Notes under the pieces: generated by a model
Seen by the model: the letters and a program-made list of their open reading frames with translations, nothing else
The model's database searches: none
What the model was told of the DNA's origin: nothing
Origin: Chloroflexota bacterium
GTDB taxonomy: Bacteria; Chloroflexota; Anaerolineae; Promineifilales; Promineifilaceae
NCBI GenBank assembly: GCA_022616275.1
Contig: JAKEFB010000182.1
Location: forward strand, 62,001-126,000
Direction of reading: 5' to 3'
DNA: 64,000 bases
Position numbers and translations under genes: made by a program
Part shown: one piece after another, positions 57,647-64,000 of the stretch
How positions within the stretch are numbered: the first letter of the stretch is position 1
Layout of the letters: every line of letters starts with the position of its first letter

Positions 57647-59546
57647 AAACCAGTTCTTCGGCCAGAATCAGCCGATCGGCCGGCCGGCCAGCATGCGTCA
57701 AACGCCGGCCGTCGCCACGGGTGTACAAACCCAGTTGCAGTGTGAGCGGCTGACCTGGTTGCTCCTCTGGCAGCCGCAGGACGTGGTACTGGATAAACGC
57801 ATCCCCCGGCCGGAGGGTGGCCGGGGCCGCGTCCAATCCGTCGTGCTGGCTGATGATCGTTCCGTCCGTAGCCAGCAAATGGACAAAGATGGCCAGGTCC
57901 CAGGGCAACGCCGACGCCACCTGCCAGTGAGTAACGAGCCGCAACGGCTGTCCGTCCTGGGGCAACAGCAATTCATACCCAAGCAGCGTAATAGCGCCAT
58001 CAAAGGTAACGGGCGACGCCATCGAGGGCACCTGGGGCGCCGGCGGCAGGGCGTACACGGCAAAGGATGGCCGGCCCTCACTTTGATAGAACGGCGTCGA
58101 GGTTAGCCCGGCGGCCGCCGCCAGCTCGACCGCCGGGGGAGCATATTCAGGCACGTAGAAGCGGCCGTCGCCGCCGGCCGGAAAGATGATTGCCCCACCG
58201 CCCTGTACCCACCGTGCTGCTATTTCCCGGCCCAGGTTACGGCGAACCGAATCGTGGTCTATCGGCTCAAAAAAACTCTCGGCAATGACCGGCGTTCCCT
58301 CGGGCTGCGTCTGCCGGTGCCGGGCAATCTCCAGGAATACCGTTTGGTAGTTAAAGTGCGTTTCCACGGCCGCCGGCCAGGCGATAAAGCCATCCCAAAT
58401 TGTCCGGCCGAGGTTCAAGAACAAGAGGGCCAGCAAACTAACCGGCAAGGCAATCTGCCGAATCCGGGCAGTGGTGCGCCCGGCCGCCTGTAACAGCCAC
58501 TGGGCAGCCAGACCCGGCATAAGATAAACGACGGGCATGGCCCCCACCAGGCGGACGGTGCTGGGCGCCTGCGGGGTTATGGCGCTGGGCAAAAGGGTGG
58601 CCGCCAGCCAAATCAGAGCCGGGCCATAGGCCGGCCGGCGCGCCCGCCGTATGGCCAGGATCAGGCCGGCCAGGAACAACAAGGCTGTCAGCGGATCGAA
58701 CAGCGGGCGGCCGGGCAGGGAATAAGTCCAGCGTGGATCGCCGGTCAGGCAGCATACGCCCAGGGTGGCGACGCTCGCCTCCAATACCGGCCGCCAGTCA
58801 CCCTGGCGCAATGCCTCCAGCGGCTCTGAGAGTTGGTCTACCCGCTGCTGCAGGGTGGGGTCCGCCCGCAGGGTCAGGTACATCGGCAGGGTGACGAGGA
58901 GCGTTAGCGCCAGCACGATAACGGCCGATTGGGCCCGTCCAATCCGCCCCGCCCGGTCTTTTTCAGCTACCAGGGCCTGGGCAGCCAGCCCAAGCGGGAT
59001 GAGGAAGACGACGCGGGCAGCAGTATAGCTATAGACGCTCAACCCCAGGAAAAGCCCAGCCCACAGCGGCCGCCGGGGCCAGAACCAGGCCGCCAACACC
59101 AGCAATAATGGCTCGAGGATAGGGCGCAAGCCGATCCGGCTGAAAATAATCGGCCACCAGCTTACCGCCAGGCCGGCCCCGGCCACCAAGCCAGCCGCCG
59201 GCCCAAACTCGCGCCGGGCCCAGCGCATCGTGGCGGCCACCAACAACAGGCCAAGAAAAGCGGCCGGCAGGCGAATGGACAGGTAATTGTCGCCTAAGAG
59301 CGGTTGAAAGGGCGCGGCCAGGTAGTGAAACAGGGGCTCGTGGCCATAACCTTCGCGGAAGAATAGGGCATGTTGCCCCTGGCGGATGAACGCAGCGATG
59401 TCGGCGTCGAGGATCTCATCCTGGGCCAGGCCCGGCGGAATGTCTTGCAAGGCCACCAGCCGCAGGGTAGCCGCAACCATTAAGACCACTATAGCCCAGA
59501 CCTTGAAGGTAAAATGACGACGGGTAGCCGGTCTGTCAGCGGACAT
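57633..59546 (-). CDS. GT39-family membrane glycosyltransferase with C-terminal beta domain
   Basis: 637 residues. IPPGLAQDEILDADIAAFIRQG (about 36-57), YGHEPLFHYLAAPF, IIFSRIGLRPILEPLLLVL and GLSVYSYTAARVVFLIP match 30633 and 51477. The outer part has EGTPVIAESFFEPID and the shared beta domain (AIFVHLLATDGTIISQHDG, QPLTLQLGLYTRGDGRRL). ATG at 59546 overlaps the upstream gene by 11 bp, so the two are co-translated. Sugar and acceptor unknown. Confidence 0.86.
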   Translation of the reverse strand: MSADRPATRRHFTFKVWAIVVLMVAATLRLVALQDIPPGLAQDEILDADIAAFIRQGQHALFFREGYGHEPLFHYLAAPFQPLLGDNYLSIRLPAAFLGLLLVAATMRWARREFGPAAGLVAGAGLAVSWWPIIFSRIGLRPILEPLLLVLAAWFWPRRPLWAGLFLGLSVYSYTAARVVFLIPLGLAAQALVAEKDRAGRIGRAQSAVIVLALTLLVTLPMYLTLRADPTLQQRVDQLSEPLEALRQGDWRPVLEASVATLGVCCLTGDPRWTYSLPGRPLFDPLTALLFLAGLILAIRRARRPAYGPALIWLAATLLPSAITPQAPSTVRLVGAMPVVYLMPGLAAQWLLQAAGRTTARIRQIALPVSLLALLFLNLGRTIWDGFIAWPAAVETHFNYQTVFLEIARHRQTQPEGTPVIAESFFEPIDHDSVRRNLGREIAARWVQGGGAIIFPAGGDGRFYVPEYAPPAVELAAAAGLTSTPFYQSEGRPSFAVYALPPAPQVPSMASPVTFDGAITLLGYELLLPQDGQPLRLVTHWQVASALPWDLAIFVHLLATDGTIISQHDGLDAAPATLRPGDAFIQYHVLRLPEEQPGQPLTLQLGLYTRGDGRRLTHAGRPADRLILAEELVFDER

Positions 59547-61224
59547 GATAAATCAGAATGGAATAGCCCACCCGGCCGTCCGGCTCGCGGGCGCGAAACC
59601 AGGGAAAGACCGTCTTTTCTGCCAGCGGCAGCTCCCACAAGTTGCTGGCGCTAATGGCGTAAATGCCCGGCGCCGGATCGGCCGGGTCGAAGGGCAGCTC
59701 CCACCACAGGTCAAAGTGGCGCGGCAGTCCGGGCAGCGGCTCGTAGGCAATCCCGTAATAAGCCGGGTCGGCCGTGCCGAACCAGGCCAGCTTGACCTGC
59801 GTCACGTCGTTGGCCGCCATCCACTCCTGCAAGCGCAGCAAGTCCTGGCCCCAGTCCACGTTGCTGTCAATGAGCACGTTGTACCCGTTCGCCGGCCCGC
59901 CGGCCAGCAGATTGAAATAGCTCAGGTAATGAGGGTGAATGAACAGGTCGGCCAGCAACAGGCCGGCCAGCGCCACGGCCAGGACGGCGCGCCGCAACCA
60001 GTCGGTTCGTCGTAACGGCTTCGGCTGTTCCATTTGTCCTATTACCCCTGGCGCGAACAGGCCGCCAGCCAGCGTATAGAGAAAAGGCAGCATGGGCAGC
60101 AGGTGGCGGTAGCCAATGTTCAACGCGCTTTGGATACTCAACAAAAAGTAAAGGACTGCCGGCAGCAACAAAAAAGCGGCCCGCCCCCGCCTGGCCGTGT
60201 CCTTCAGCAGCAAGCCGGCCGCCACCAGGAAAAGCAGGAGAGCCGGCAGCGGCGTCTTGACCAGGAAAGCCACGGGAAAATAAGCCACGAAACCGCTGTC
60301 AGAAAAGCGGCCGAGCAGAAACGAAGGCCGGCCGCCGCCGCTGAGACGCACGATTTGCTCAATGCCGGCCCAGAAGGTTGGCATCGGGCCGCTGGCCTGG
60401 TTCAGGGCCGCCAGCGGCGGCGTTTGAAAACGAAAAGGCCCCCATTCCAGGGCAAAGATCAGCCACAAGACCGGCAGAGACAGCAGTCCGGCTAGGCCCA
60501 ATTGCAGCAGCCGCCGGCCGGCGGCCCGCCAATACCACCCCTGGCCTACCGGCGGCCAGAGCGCCATCAGCCCCAGAATCGGTACAAACGTCAACGTGGA
60601 TAGCTTGCTGCCAAAGGCCAGCCCCAGCCCCAGCCCGGCCGCCAGCACCCGCCGCCACTGCCAGCCAGCCATTTGCCACAGCCGCCACAGCAGAAAAACC
60701 GCCAGGAACAGGAAGGCTGTCCCGCCCACGTCGGTCGTAGTGTAGCGGCCGTGGGCCAGGATGTTGGGGTCAAAAAGCAGCAGGTAAAAAGTTATCAGCC
60801 CGGCCGGCCGGCCCCACAACTGGTTGGCAAAACAGTAGGCCACCAGGGCCAGTCCCAACGTCAAAAAGACGATCGGCAGCCGGGCCAGGAAGATCATTCG
60901 TGTCACGTCGTGGTTGTAGACCCACAGCAACTGCTCGGCAAAGGCGTACCAGCCCTCCGGCTGGTTCCAACTGGGGTGGTCGGTCGGCAGACGAATACCC
61001 GGCAGGGCCAGCACCGGCAGGGCGCTTAGGGCGTTGACCAGCGGCGGGTGCTCCAGGCTCAGGCGCGGGTCGCCGGTGCGCCACCAGGCCAGGCCCCGGG
61101 CCAGGTGGTTCTGTTCGTCCATCGTCGGGCTGTCCCCCACCAGGCTGTCCAGGACCAGGAAAAAAAAGAGCAGCACGGCCGGAACCACCAGCCAGGTCGG
61201 GCGCACACGGGCCACTCGTGCCAT
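59536..61224 (-). CDS. GT39-family membrane glycosyltransferase, without beta domain
   Basis: 562 residues. Acidic loop DSPTMDEQNHLARGLAWW (about 31-48), SLEHPPLVNALSALPV, FDPNILAHGRYTTTDVGG, GGPANGYNVLIDSNVDWGQD and PGIYAISASNLWELP identify the subfamily of 33793 and 53693, but the protein stops at VGYSILIYHV, exactly where the others continue into the beta domain. The next gene overlaps and has one. A TATAAT box at 61238-61233 lies 8 nt before ATG 61224, suggesting a leaderless mRNA, with the palindromic element upstream of it. Confidence 0.87.
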   Translation of the reverse strand: MARVARVRPTWLVVPAVLLFFFLVLDSLVGDSPTMDEQNHLARGLAWWRTGDPRLSLEHPPLVNALSALPVLALPGIRLPTDHPSWNQPEGWYAFAEQLLWVYNHDVTRMIFLARLPIVFLTLGLALVAYCFANQLWGRPAGLITFYLLLFDPNILAHGRYTTTDVGGTAFLFLAVFLLWRLWQMAGWQWRRVLAAGLGLGLAFGSKLSTLTFVPILGLMALWPPVGQGWYWRAAGRRLLQLGLAGLLSLPVLWLIFALEWGPFRFQTPPLAALNQASGPMPTFWAGIEQIVRLSGGGRPSFLLGRFSDSGFVAYFPVAFLVKTPLPALLLFLVAAGLLLKDTARRGRAAFLLLPAVLYFLLSIQSALNIGYRHLLPMLPFLYTLAGGLFAPGVIGQMEQPKPLRRTDWLRRAVLAVALAGLLLADLFIHPHYLSYFNLLAGGPANGYNVLIDSNVDWGQDLLRLQEWMAANDVTQVKLAWFGTADPAYYGIAYEPLPGLPRHFDLWWELPFDPADPAPGIYAISASNLWELPLAEKTVFPWFRAREPDGRVGYSILIYHVR

Positions 61225-61232
61225 AGCGGCGG

Positions 61233-61238
61233 ATTATA
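61233..61238 (-). promoter_or_regulatory. -10 box of a probable leaderless promoter
   Basis: TATAAT (6/6) on the minus strand ends 8 nt before ATG 61224. No good -35 is seen; the palindromic repeat at 61245-61277 occupies that place and could bind a regulator. Confidence 0.4.
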
Positions 61239-61244
61239 GCCCAA

Positions 61245-61277
61245 AACCTCCCGGAGGTTGTGAACCTCCGGGAGGTT
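61245..61277. repeat. AACCTCCCGGAGGTT palindromic element between divergent genes
   Basis: 15-bp arms (61245-61259, 61263-61277) and a 3-nt loop, the same as at 36192-36224. It separates the GT39 and LPG-synthase-like genes. Confidence 0.9.
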
Positions 61278-61294
61278 CGGATAGAATCAAGCTG

Positions 61295-62281
61295 ATGCGT
61301 AAACGTCTCACCACCGTCTTAAAAGTCGGCGTCACCCTGGCCGGGTTGATTATTGTCCTGCAGCAGGTAGAACTGGACGGCATTGCCGATAAACTGGTCA
61401 ACGTCCAGTGGTCCTGGCTGCTGGTGGCCTTTATCCTGGCCACCGTTAGCCTGGTGTTGCGCGCCTATCGCTGGCATTTACTGCTGCGGGGGCTGGGCGT
61501 TTCCTTACCCTTCGGTCGCCTGGTGGAACTCTATTTTGTCGGCAACTTCTTTAACGCTTTTCTGCTGAGCGGCTTTGGCGGAGACGCGGTGCGTATCCTC
61601 GAAGTCGCCCAGGACGTCCCGGCCAACGTCGCCGCCGGCACCGTCATCGTGGACCGGCTGACCGGGCTGTTAATGCTTTTCGCCATGGCCCTGGTAGCGC
61701 TACCCTTCCGGCCGCCTGGCTTCCCTGAGACCTTACTGTTGATTGTAACGATCACTTCCATAGCCGGCCTGGTCGGCGGCTTCATCCTGCTCGACGGCCG
61801 TCTACTGCGGCGCTTCGGCCGCTGGCTGCCGGCCAAACTCTCCCCCGTTGGCGACGGTCCGGTAGCCCGGCTGCTCCAGGCCGTCCAGGGCTGCGGCTGG
61901 CGGGCGCTGTGGGGCGCGATGGCCATTTCCGTTCTCTTTAACCTGCTTCTGGTCGCCTGGTGGGCGACCACCGGTTGGGCGCTGGGTTACGACGTCCCTT
62001 ACAGCTACTACCTGTTGGTCGTCCCTATCTTATCAGTGGCCCTGCTGGTCCCGTCCGTCAGCGGCCTGGGCGTCCGCGAAAGCCTGGCCCCGCCACTTTT
62101 TGCCGGGGCCGGTCTGGACCCGGAGGGCGCGTTTGCCCTGGCCTTCCTCGTTTTTATCGTCATGCGTCTCTCCAGCCTGCTGGGCGCGCCGGTCTACATC
62201 GCCTCCCTGGTACGTCGCCACCGCAACCGCACCCTGGCCCAATCGTTCGATCAGCCTATCCAGGCGAAACCACATGAGTGA
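61295..62281 (+). CDS. LPG-synthase transmembrane-region (UPF0104/AglD-like) protein
   Basis: 328 residues from the ATG at 61295; the open frame upstream is antisense to the GT39 gene. About 8 TM segments, with LVLRAYRWHLLLRGLG (about 49-64), ELYFVGNFFNAFLLSGFGGDAVRI (about 74-97) and PSVSGLGVRESLAPPLF (about 253-269), the conserved blocks of lysylphosphatidylglycerol-synthase membrane domains. In bacteria and archaea such stand-alone domains act as flippases or in glycan and lipid processing. It has no catalytic aminoacyl-transferase part. It overlaps the carbonic anhydrase gene by 8 bp. Confidence 0.86.
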   Translation: MRKRLTTVLKVGVTLAGLIIVLQQVELDGIADKLVNVQWSWLLVAFILATVSLVLRAYRWHLLLRGLGVSLPFGRLVELYFVGNFFNAFLLSGFGGDAVRILEVAQDVPANVAAGTVIVDRLTGLLMLFAMALVALPFRPPGFPETLLLIVTITSIAGLVGGFILLDGRLLRRFGRWLPAKLSPVGDGPVARLLQAVQGCGWRALWGAMAISVLFNLLLVAWWATTGWALGYDVPYSYYLLVVPILSVALLVPSVSGLGVRESLAPPLFAGAGLDPEGAFALAFLVFIVMRLSSLLGAPVYIASLVRRHRNRTLAQSFDQPIQAKPHE

Positions 62282-62912
62282 TCCCTTCCTGGATCGCTCG
62301 GCCGCCGGGCGGCGCGATTTCTTTGAAAAACAAGGGGAGCTACTCCAACGGCTGGCCGAGCAAGGCCAGTCACCTGAAGCCCTCTTTGTTGGCTGTTCCG
62401 ACTCGCGGGTCGTGCCGGAGCAATTGCTGGGAGCCCGGCCGGGCCAGTTATTCATGCTCCGCAACATCGCCAACACTATCCCGCCCTACTGGCAAACGGA
62501 GATAAGCGTCGTCGCCGTCCTGGAATTCGCCCTCTTTGAGCTACGCGTACCGCACGCCATTATCTGCGGCCACACCGACTGCGGCGGCGTCCTGGGGCTG
62601 GAACGGCAGATTGACATTACCCGGCAGCCCGGCCTGGCCCGCTGGCTGGACCTCGTCCGGCCGGCCCAACGCGAGGTAGACTTCTACCAAAGCCACCTAT
62701 CCCCGGCCGAGCGCCACCGGGCCATCGTCGAGCGCAACGTCATCCTCCAGTTGCGCAACCTGCAAAGCTATCCTTTTGTCCGCCAGGCGCTGGAAGCCAA
62801 CCGCCTGGAGCTACACGGCTGGGTCTACTACTTGAAGGAAAAACAAATTGGTACGTACGATCTAGCCGCTGACCGGTTCGTCATTGGCCTGCCCACCCCC
62901 GATAATTTCTAA
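62274..62912 (+). CDS. Beta-carbonic anhydrase
   Basis: 212 residues. Zinc ligands C41, H100 and C103 (VGCSDSRVVP, ICGHTDCGGV) with the D43-R45 pair are intact. NIANTIPPYW and LEFALFELRVPHAII surround the active site, and ALEANRLELHGWVYYLKEKQIG closes the fold. It interconverts CO2 and bicarbonate in the cytoplasm. It overlaps the membrane protein upstream by 8 bp, so it may be expressed with it, which is unusual for this pair. Confidence 0.94.
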   Translation: MSDPFLDRSAAGRRDFFEKQGELLQRLAEQGQSPEALFVGCSDSRVVPEQLLGARPGQLFMLRNIANTIPPYWQTEISVVAVLEFALFELRVPHAIICGHTDCGGVLGLERQIDITRQPGLARWLDLVRPAQREVDFYQSHLSPAERHRAIVERNVILQLRNLQSYPFVRQALEANRLELHGWVYYLKEKQIGTYDLAADRFVIGLPTPDNF

Positions 62913-62928
62913 CCGCATAGCCCATGCC

Positions 62929-63363
62929 TTAACGCTCAAACTCCCAGACGGCCTCCCCATTCAAGATGCGCTTAATCTGGTCCGGAAATTTCTTGGCATT
63001 CAGCGGCTTAGAAATAAAGCCGTCAAAACCCGCTTCCTGGGCCTTATCCATTTCGGCCGCGCCGCCGAGGGCCGTCACCAACACCACCAGCGTGTTACCC
63101 AACTTAGGATGGGCCCGGATATGGGCCAGCGCCTCGTAGCCATCCTCAACCGGCAGCCGCAAATCCATCAAGATCAGGTCTACCCGGTCCATTTGTTCAG
63201 CAAAGGCCACCACACCCCAGCCGGTCGTCTTCCACTCGCACCGCTTCACGCCTACGTAAGCCAGCAAACGGGCAATCAAAGCGAAATTCGGCGCATTGTC
63301 CTCCACGACCAACACGTGGGCATCGCCAGGATTCAAGGGGGATCGTTTGGGCCTGTTTTCCAT
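62929..63363 (-). CDS. Single-domain response regulator (CheY-like)
   Basis: 144 residues from the ATG at 63363. VLVVEDNAPNFALI with acidic E21-D22, phospho-acceptor D67 in LILMDLRLPVEDGYEAL, T97 in LVTALGG and K119 in FISKPLN: a full receiver domain and no output domain. It resembles Cph1/Rcp1 or DivK-type regulators that sit with hybrid kinases. Its start shares one base with the moeA stop (TAATG), so it is co-translated; no kinase is in the window. Confidence 0.9.
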   Translation of the reverse strand: MENRPKRSPLNPGDAHVLVVEDNAPNFALIARLLAYVGVKRCEWKTTGWGVVAFAEQMDRVDLILMDLRLPVEDGYEALAHIRAHPKLGNTLVVLVTALGGAAEMDKAQEAGFDGFISKPLNAKKFPDQIKRILNGEAVWEFER

Positions 63364-64000
63364 TAGAATAGCCTCACCTCCGCCCACTCGCCGGCCGCCA
63401 GCCCACCCTTATTGAGAGGCACCTTCAGCAGCCCGTCGGCCTTCACCAACGTATAAATCAAGTTGCTTTTTCCAAAAACGGGCACAGCCAGCAGTCCATC
63501 CTTGGTTTCCACCAGCCGGACCGGCACATAATCCTCCCGTCCCGATTCGCTGGCAACGTTCTGGCTCAGTTTAGCCCATACAATACCCTGTCGTGGCGGC
63601 TCTGGCAAGCCCTGCAAGCGATAAATTGCCGGGACGCCGAACATATCGAACTGGATCATGGCCGAGACCGGGTTGCCTGGCAACCCCAACACCGGTTTGC
63701 CGCCGGCCACGCCGACAATGGTCGGTTTACCCGGCCGGGTGGCCACCCCATGCAGCAAGACGCCCGGCTCGCCCAACCCCTGGATCACCTGGACGGTCAT
63801 ATCCCGCACACTGACCGAGGAGCCGGCCGATATGGCCAGCATGTCGTTCTCCGCCAGCGCCCGGGCAGCGGCCTCTTGCAGCGCAGCAAAATCGTCGGGG
63901 ATAATGCCGTAGAGTACGGGAATGCCGCCGGCCTGCGCCGCCTGCCCGGCGATGGTGTAGCTGTTAATATCCCGCACCTGGCCGGGGCCGGGCGTCTGGC
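63363..64000 (-). CDS. moeA: Molybdopterin molybdenumtransferase MoeA, C-terminal part (5' end outside window)
   Basis: The frame is open to the right edge (QTPGPGQVRDINSYTIAGQA), so the gene begins beyond base 64000; the GTG at 63977 is internal. AISAGSSVSVRDMT replaces the usual SGGVSVGD, the variant seen in MoeA proteins linked to a periplasmic-binding-type domain. HGVATRPGKPTIVGV and GLPGNPVSAMIQFDMF are diagnostic, and the last 70 residues form the beta-barrel domain IV. MoeA inserts molybdate into adenylated molybdopterin in the cytoplasm. The response regulator is the next gene. Confidence 0.9.
   Translation of the reverse strand, partial: QTPGPGQVRDINSYTIAGQAAQAGGIPVLYGIIPDDFAALQEAAARALAENDMLAISAGSSVSVRDMTVQVIQGLGEPGVLLHGVATRPGKPTIVGVAGGKPVLGLPGNPVSAMIQFDMFGVPAIYRLQGLPEPPRQGIVWAKLSQNVASESGREDYVPVRLVETKDGLLAVPVFGKSNLIYTLVKADGLLKVPLNKGGLAAGEWAEVRLF

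Noticed and set aside
61034..61294. Upstream extension of the LPG-synthase-like gene
   Set aside because: It overlaps the divergent GT39 gene in antisense and crosses the palindromic element; ATG 61295 begins a typical protein of the family.

Overview
The window is GC-rich and gene-dense. It fits a member of the Chloroflexota, probably an Anaerolineae/Ardenticatenia-type filament. This is inferred from gene style, with no search done: ClpC, LysM lipoproteins with Thr/Pro linkers, a very large set of GT-C membrane glycosyltransferases, RHH-HNH gene pairs of a cyanobacterial/Chloroflexi type, and intergenic heptamer repeats. Two sequence habits stand out. The palindrome GGCCGG/CCGGCC recurs throughout most genes, and intergenic spaces are filled with 6-8 bp tandem repeats that often fold back into hairpins and sometimes run into coding sequence. 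I see no rRNA, tRNA, CRISPR array or intact insertion sequence.

Layout. 1-1.2 kb: 3' end of clpC, converging on a LysM lipoprotein. 1.8-2.1 kb: a broken Ser/Thr kinase start. 2.1-15.1 kb (minus strand): O-antigen ligase, GT-C, GT4 and GT2 transferases, TatD, a thioesterase, phosphohexomutase, GDP-mannose 4,6-dehydratase, a methyltransferase-like protein and a sugar-type SDR. 15.2-21.8 kb is an accessory stretch: APH-like phosphotransferase, HNH endonuclease with its RHH partner, DUF4037, a PIN protein, a zinc-finger/pRiA4b ORF-3 protein, and a CopG/DUF2283/DUF4160 fusion with DUF2442. 21.8-29.3 kb: radical SAM, GT2, flippase, a beta-rich membrane protein, GT-C and a methyltransferase, mostly with overlapping start and stop codons. 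29.4-33.7 kb: LysM secreted protein, GT39 and a secreted beta-propeller. 33.8-43.9 kb: five GT-C proteins. 44-49.1 kb (plus strand): methyltransferase, polyprenyl-phosphate-sugar-synthase-like GT2, SDR, DegT aminotransferase, GT-C. 49.1-61.2 kb: YfhO-like protein, four more GT-C enzymes and a secreted DUF11 protein. 61.3-64 kb: LPG-synthase-type membrane protein, beta-carbonic anhydrase, a single-domain response regulator and truncated moeA.

How it works together (inference). Phosphohexomutase, Gmd, the SDRs and the DegT enzyme would make deoxy and amino nucleotide sugars. GT2/GT4 enzymes assemble lipid-linked glycans or polyprenyl-phosphate sugars. The flippase exports them. The O-antigen ligase and about a dozen GT-C enzymes polymerise or attach sugars outside the membrane. 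The most distinctive feature is a shared extracytoplasmic beta-type domain of about 110 residues, seen in nine of these membrane proteins and twice in one of them. The clearest toxin-antitoxin-like module is the RHH-HNH operon, whose promoter -10 box is overlapped by a perfect 7-6-7 palindrome.
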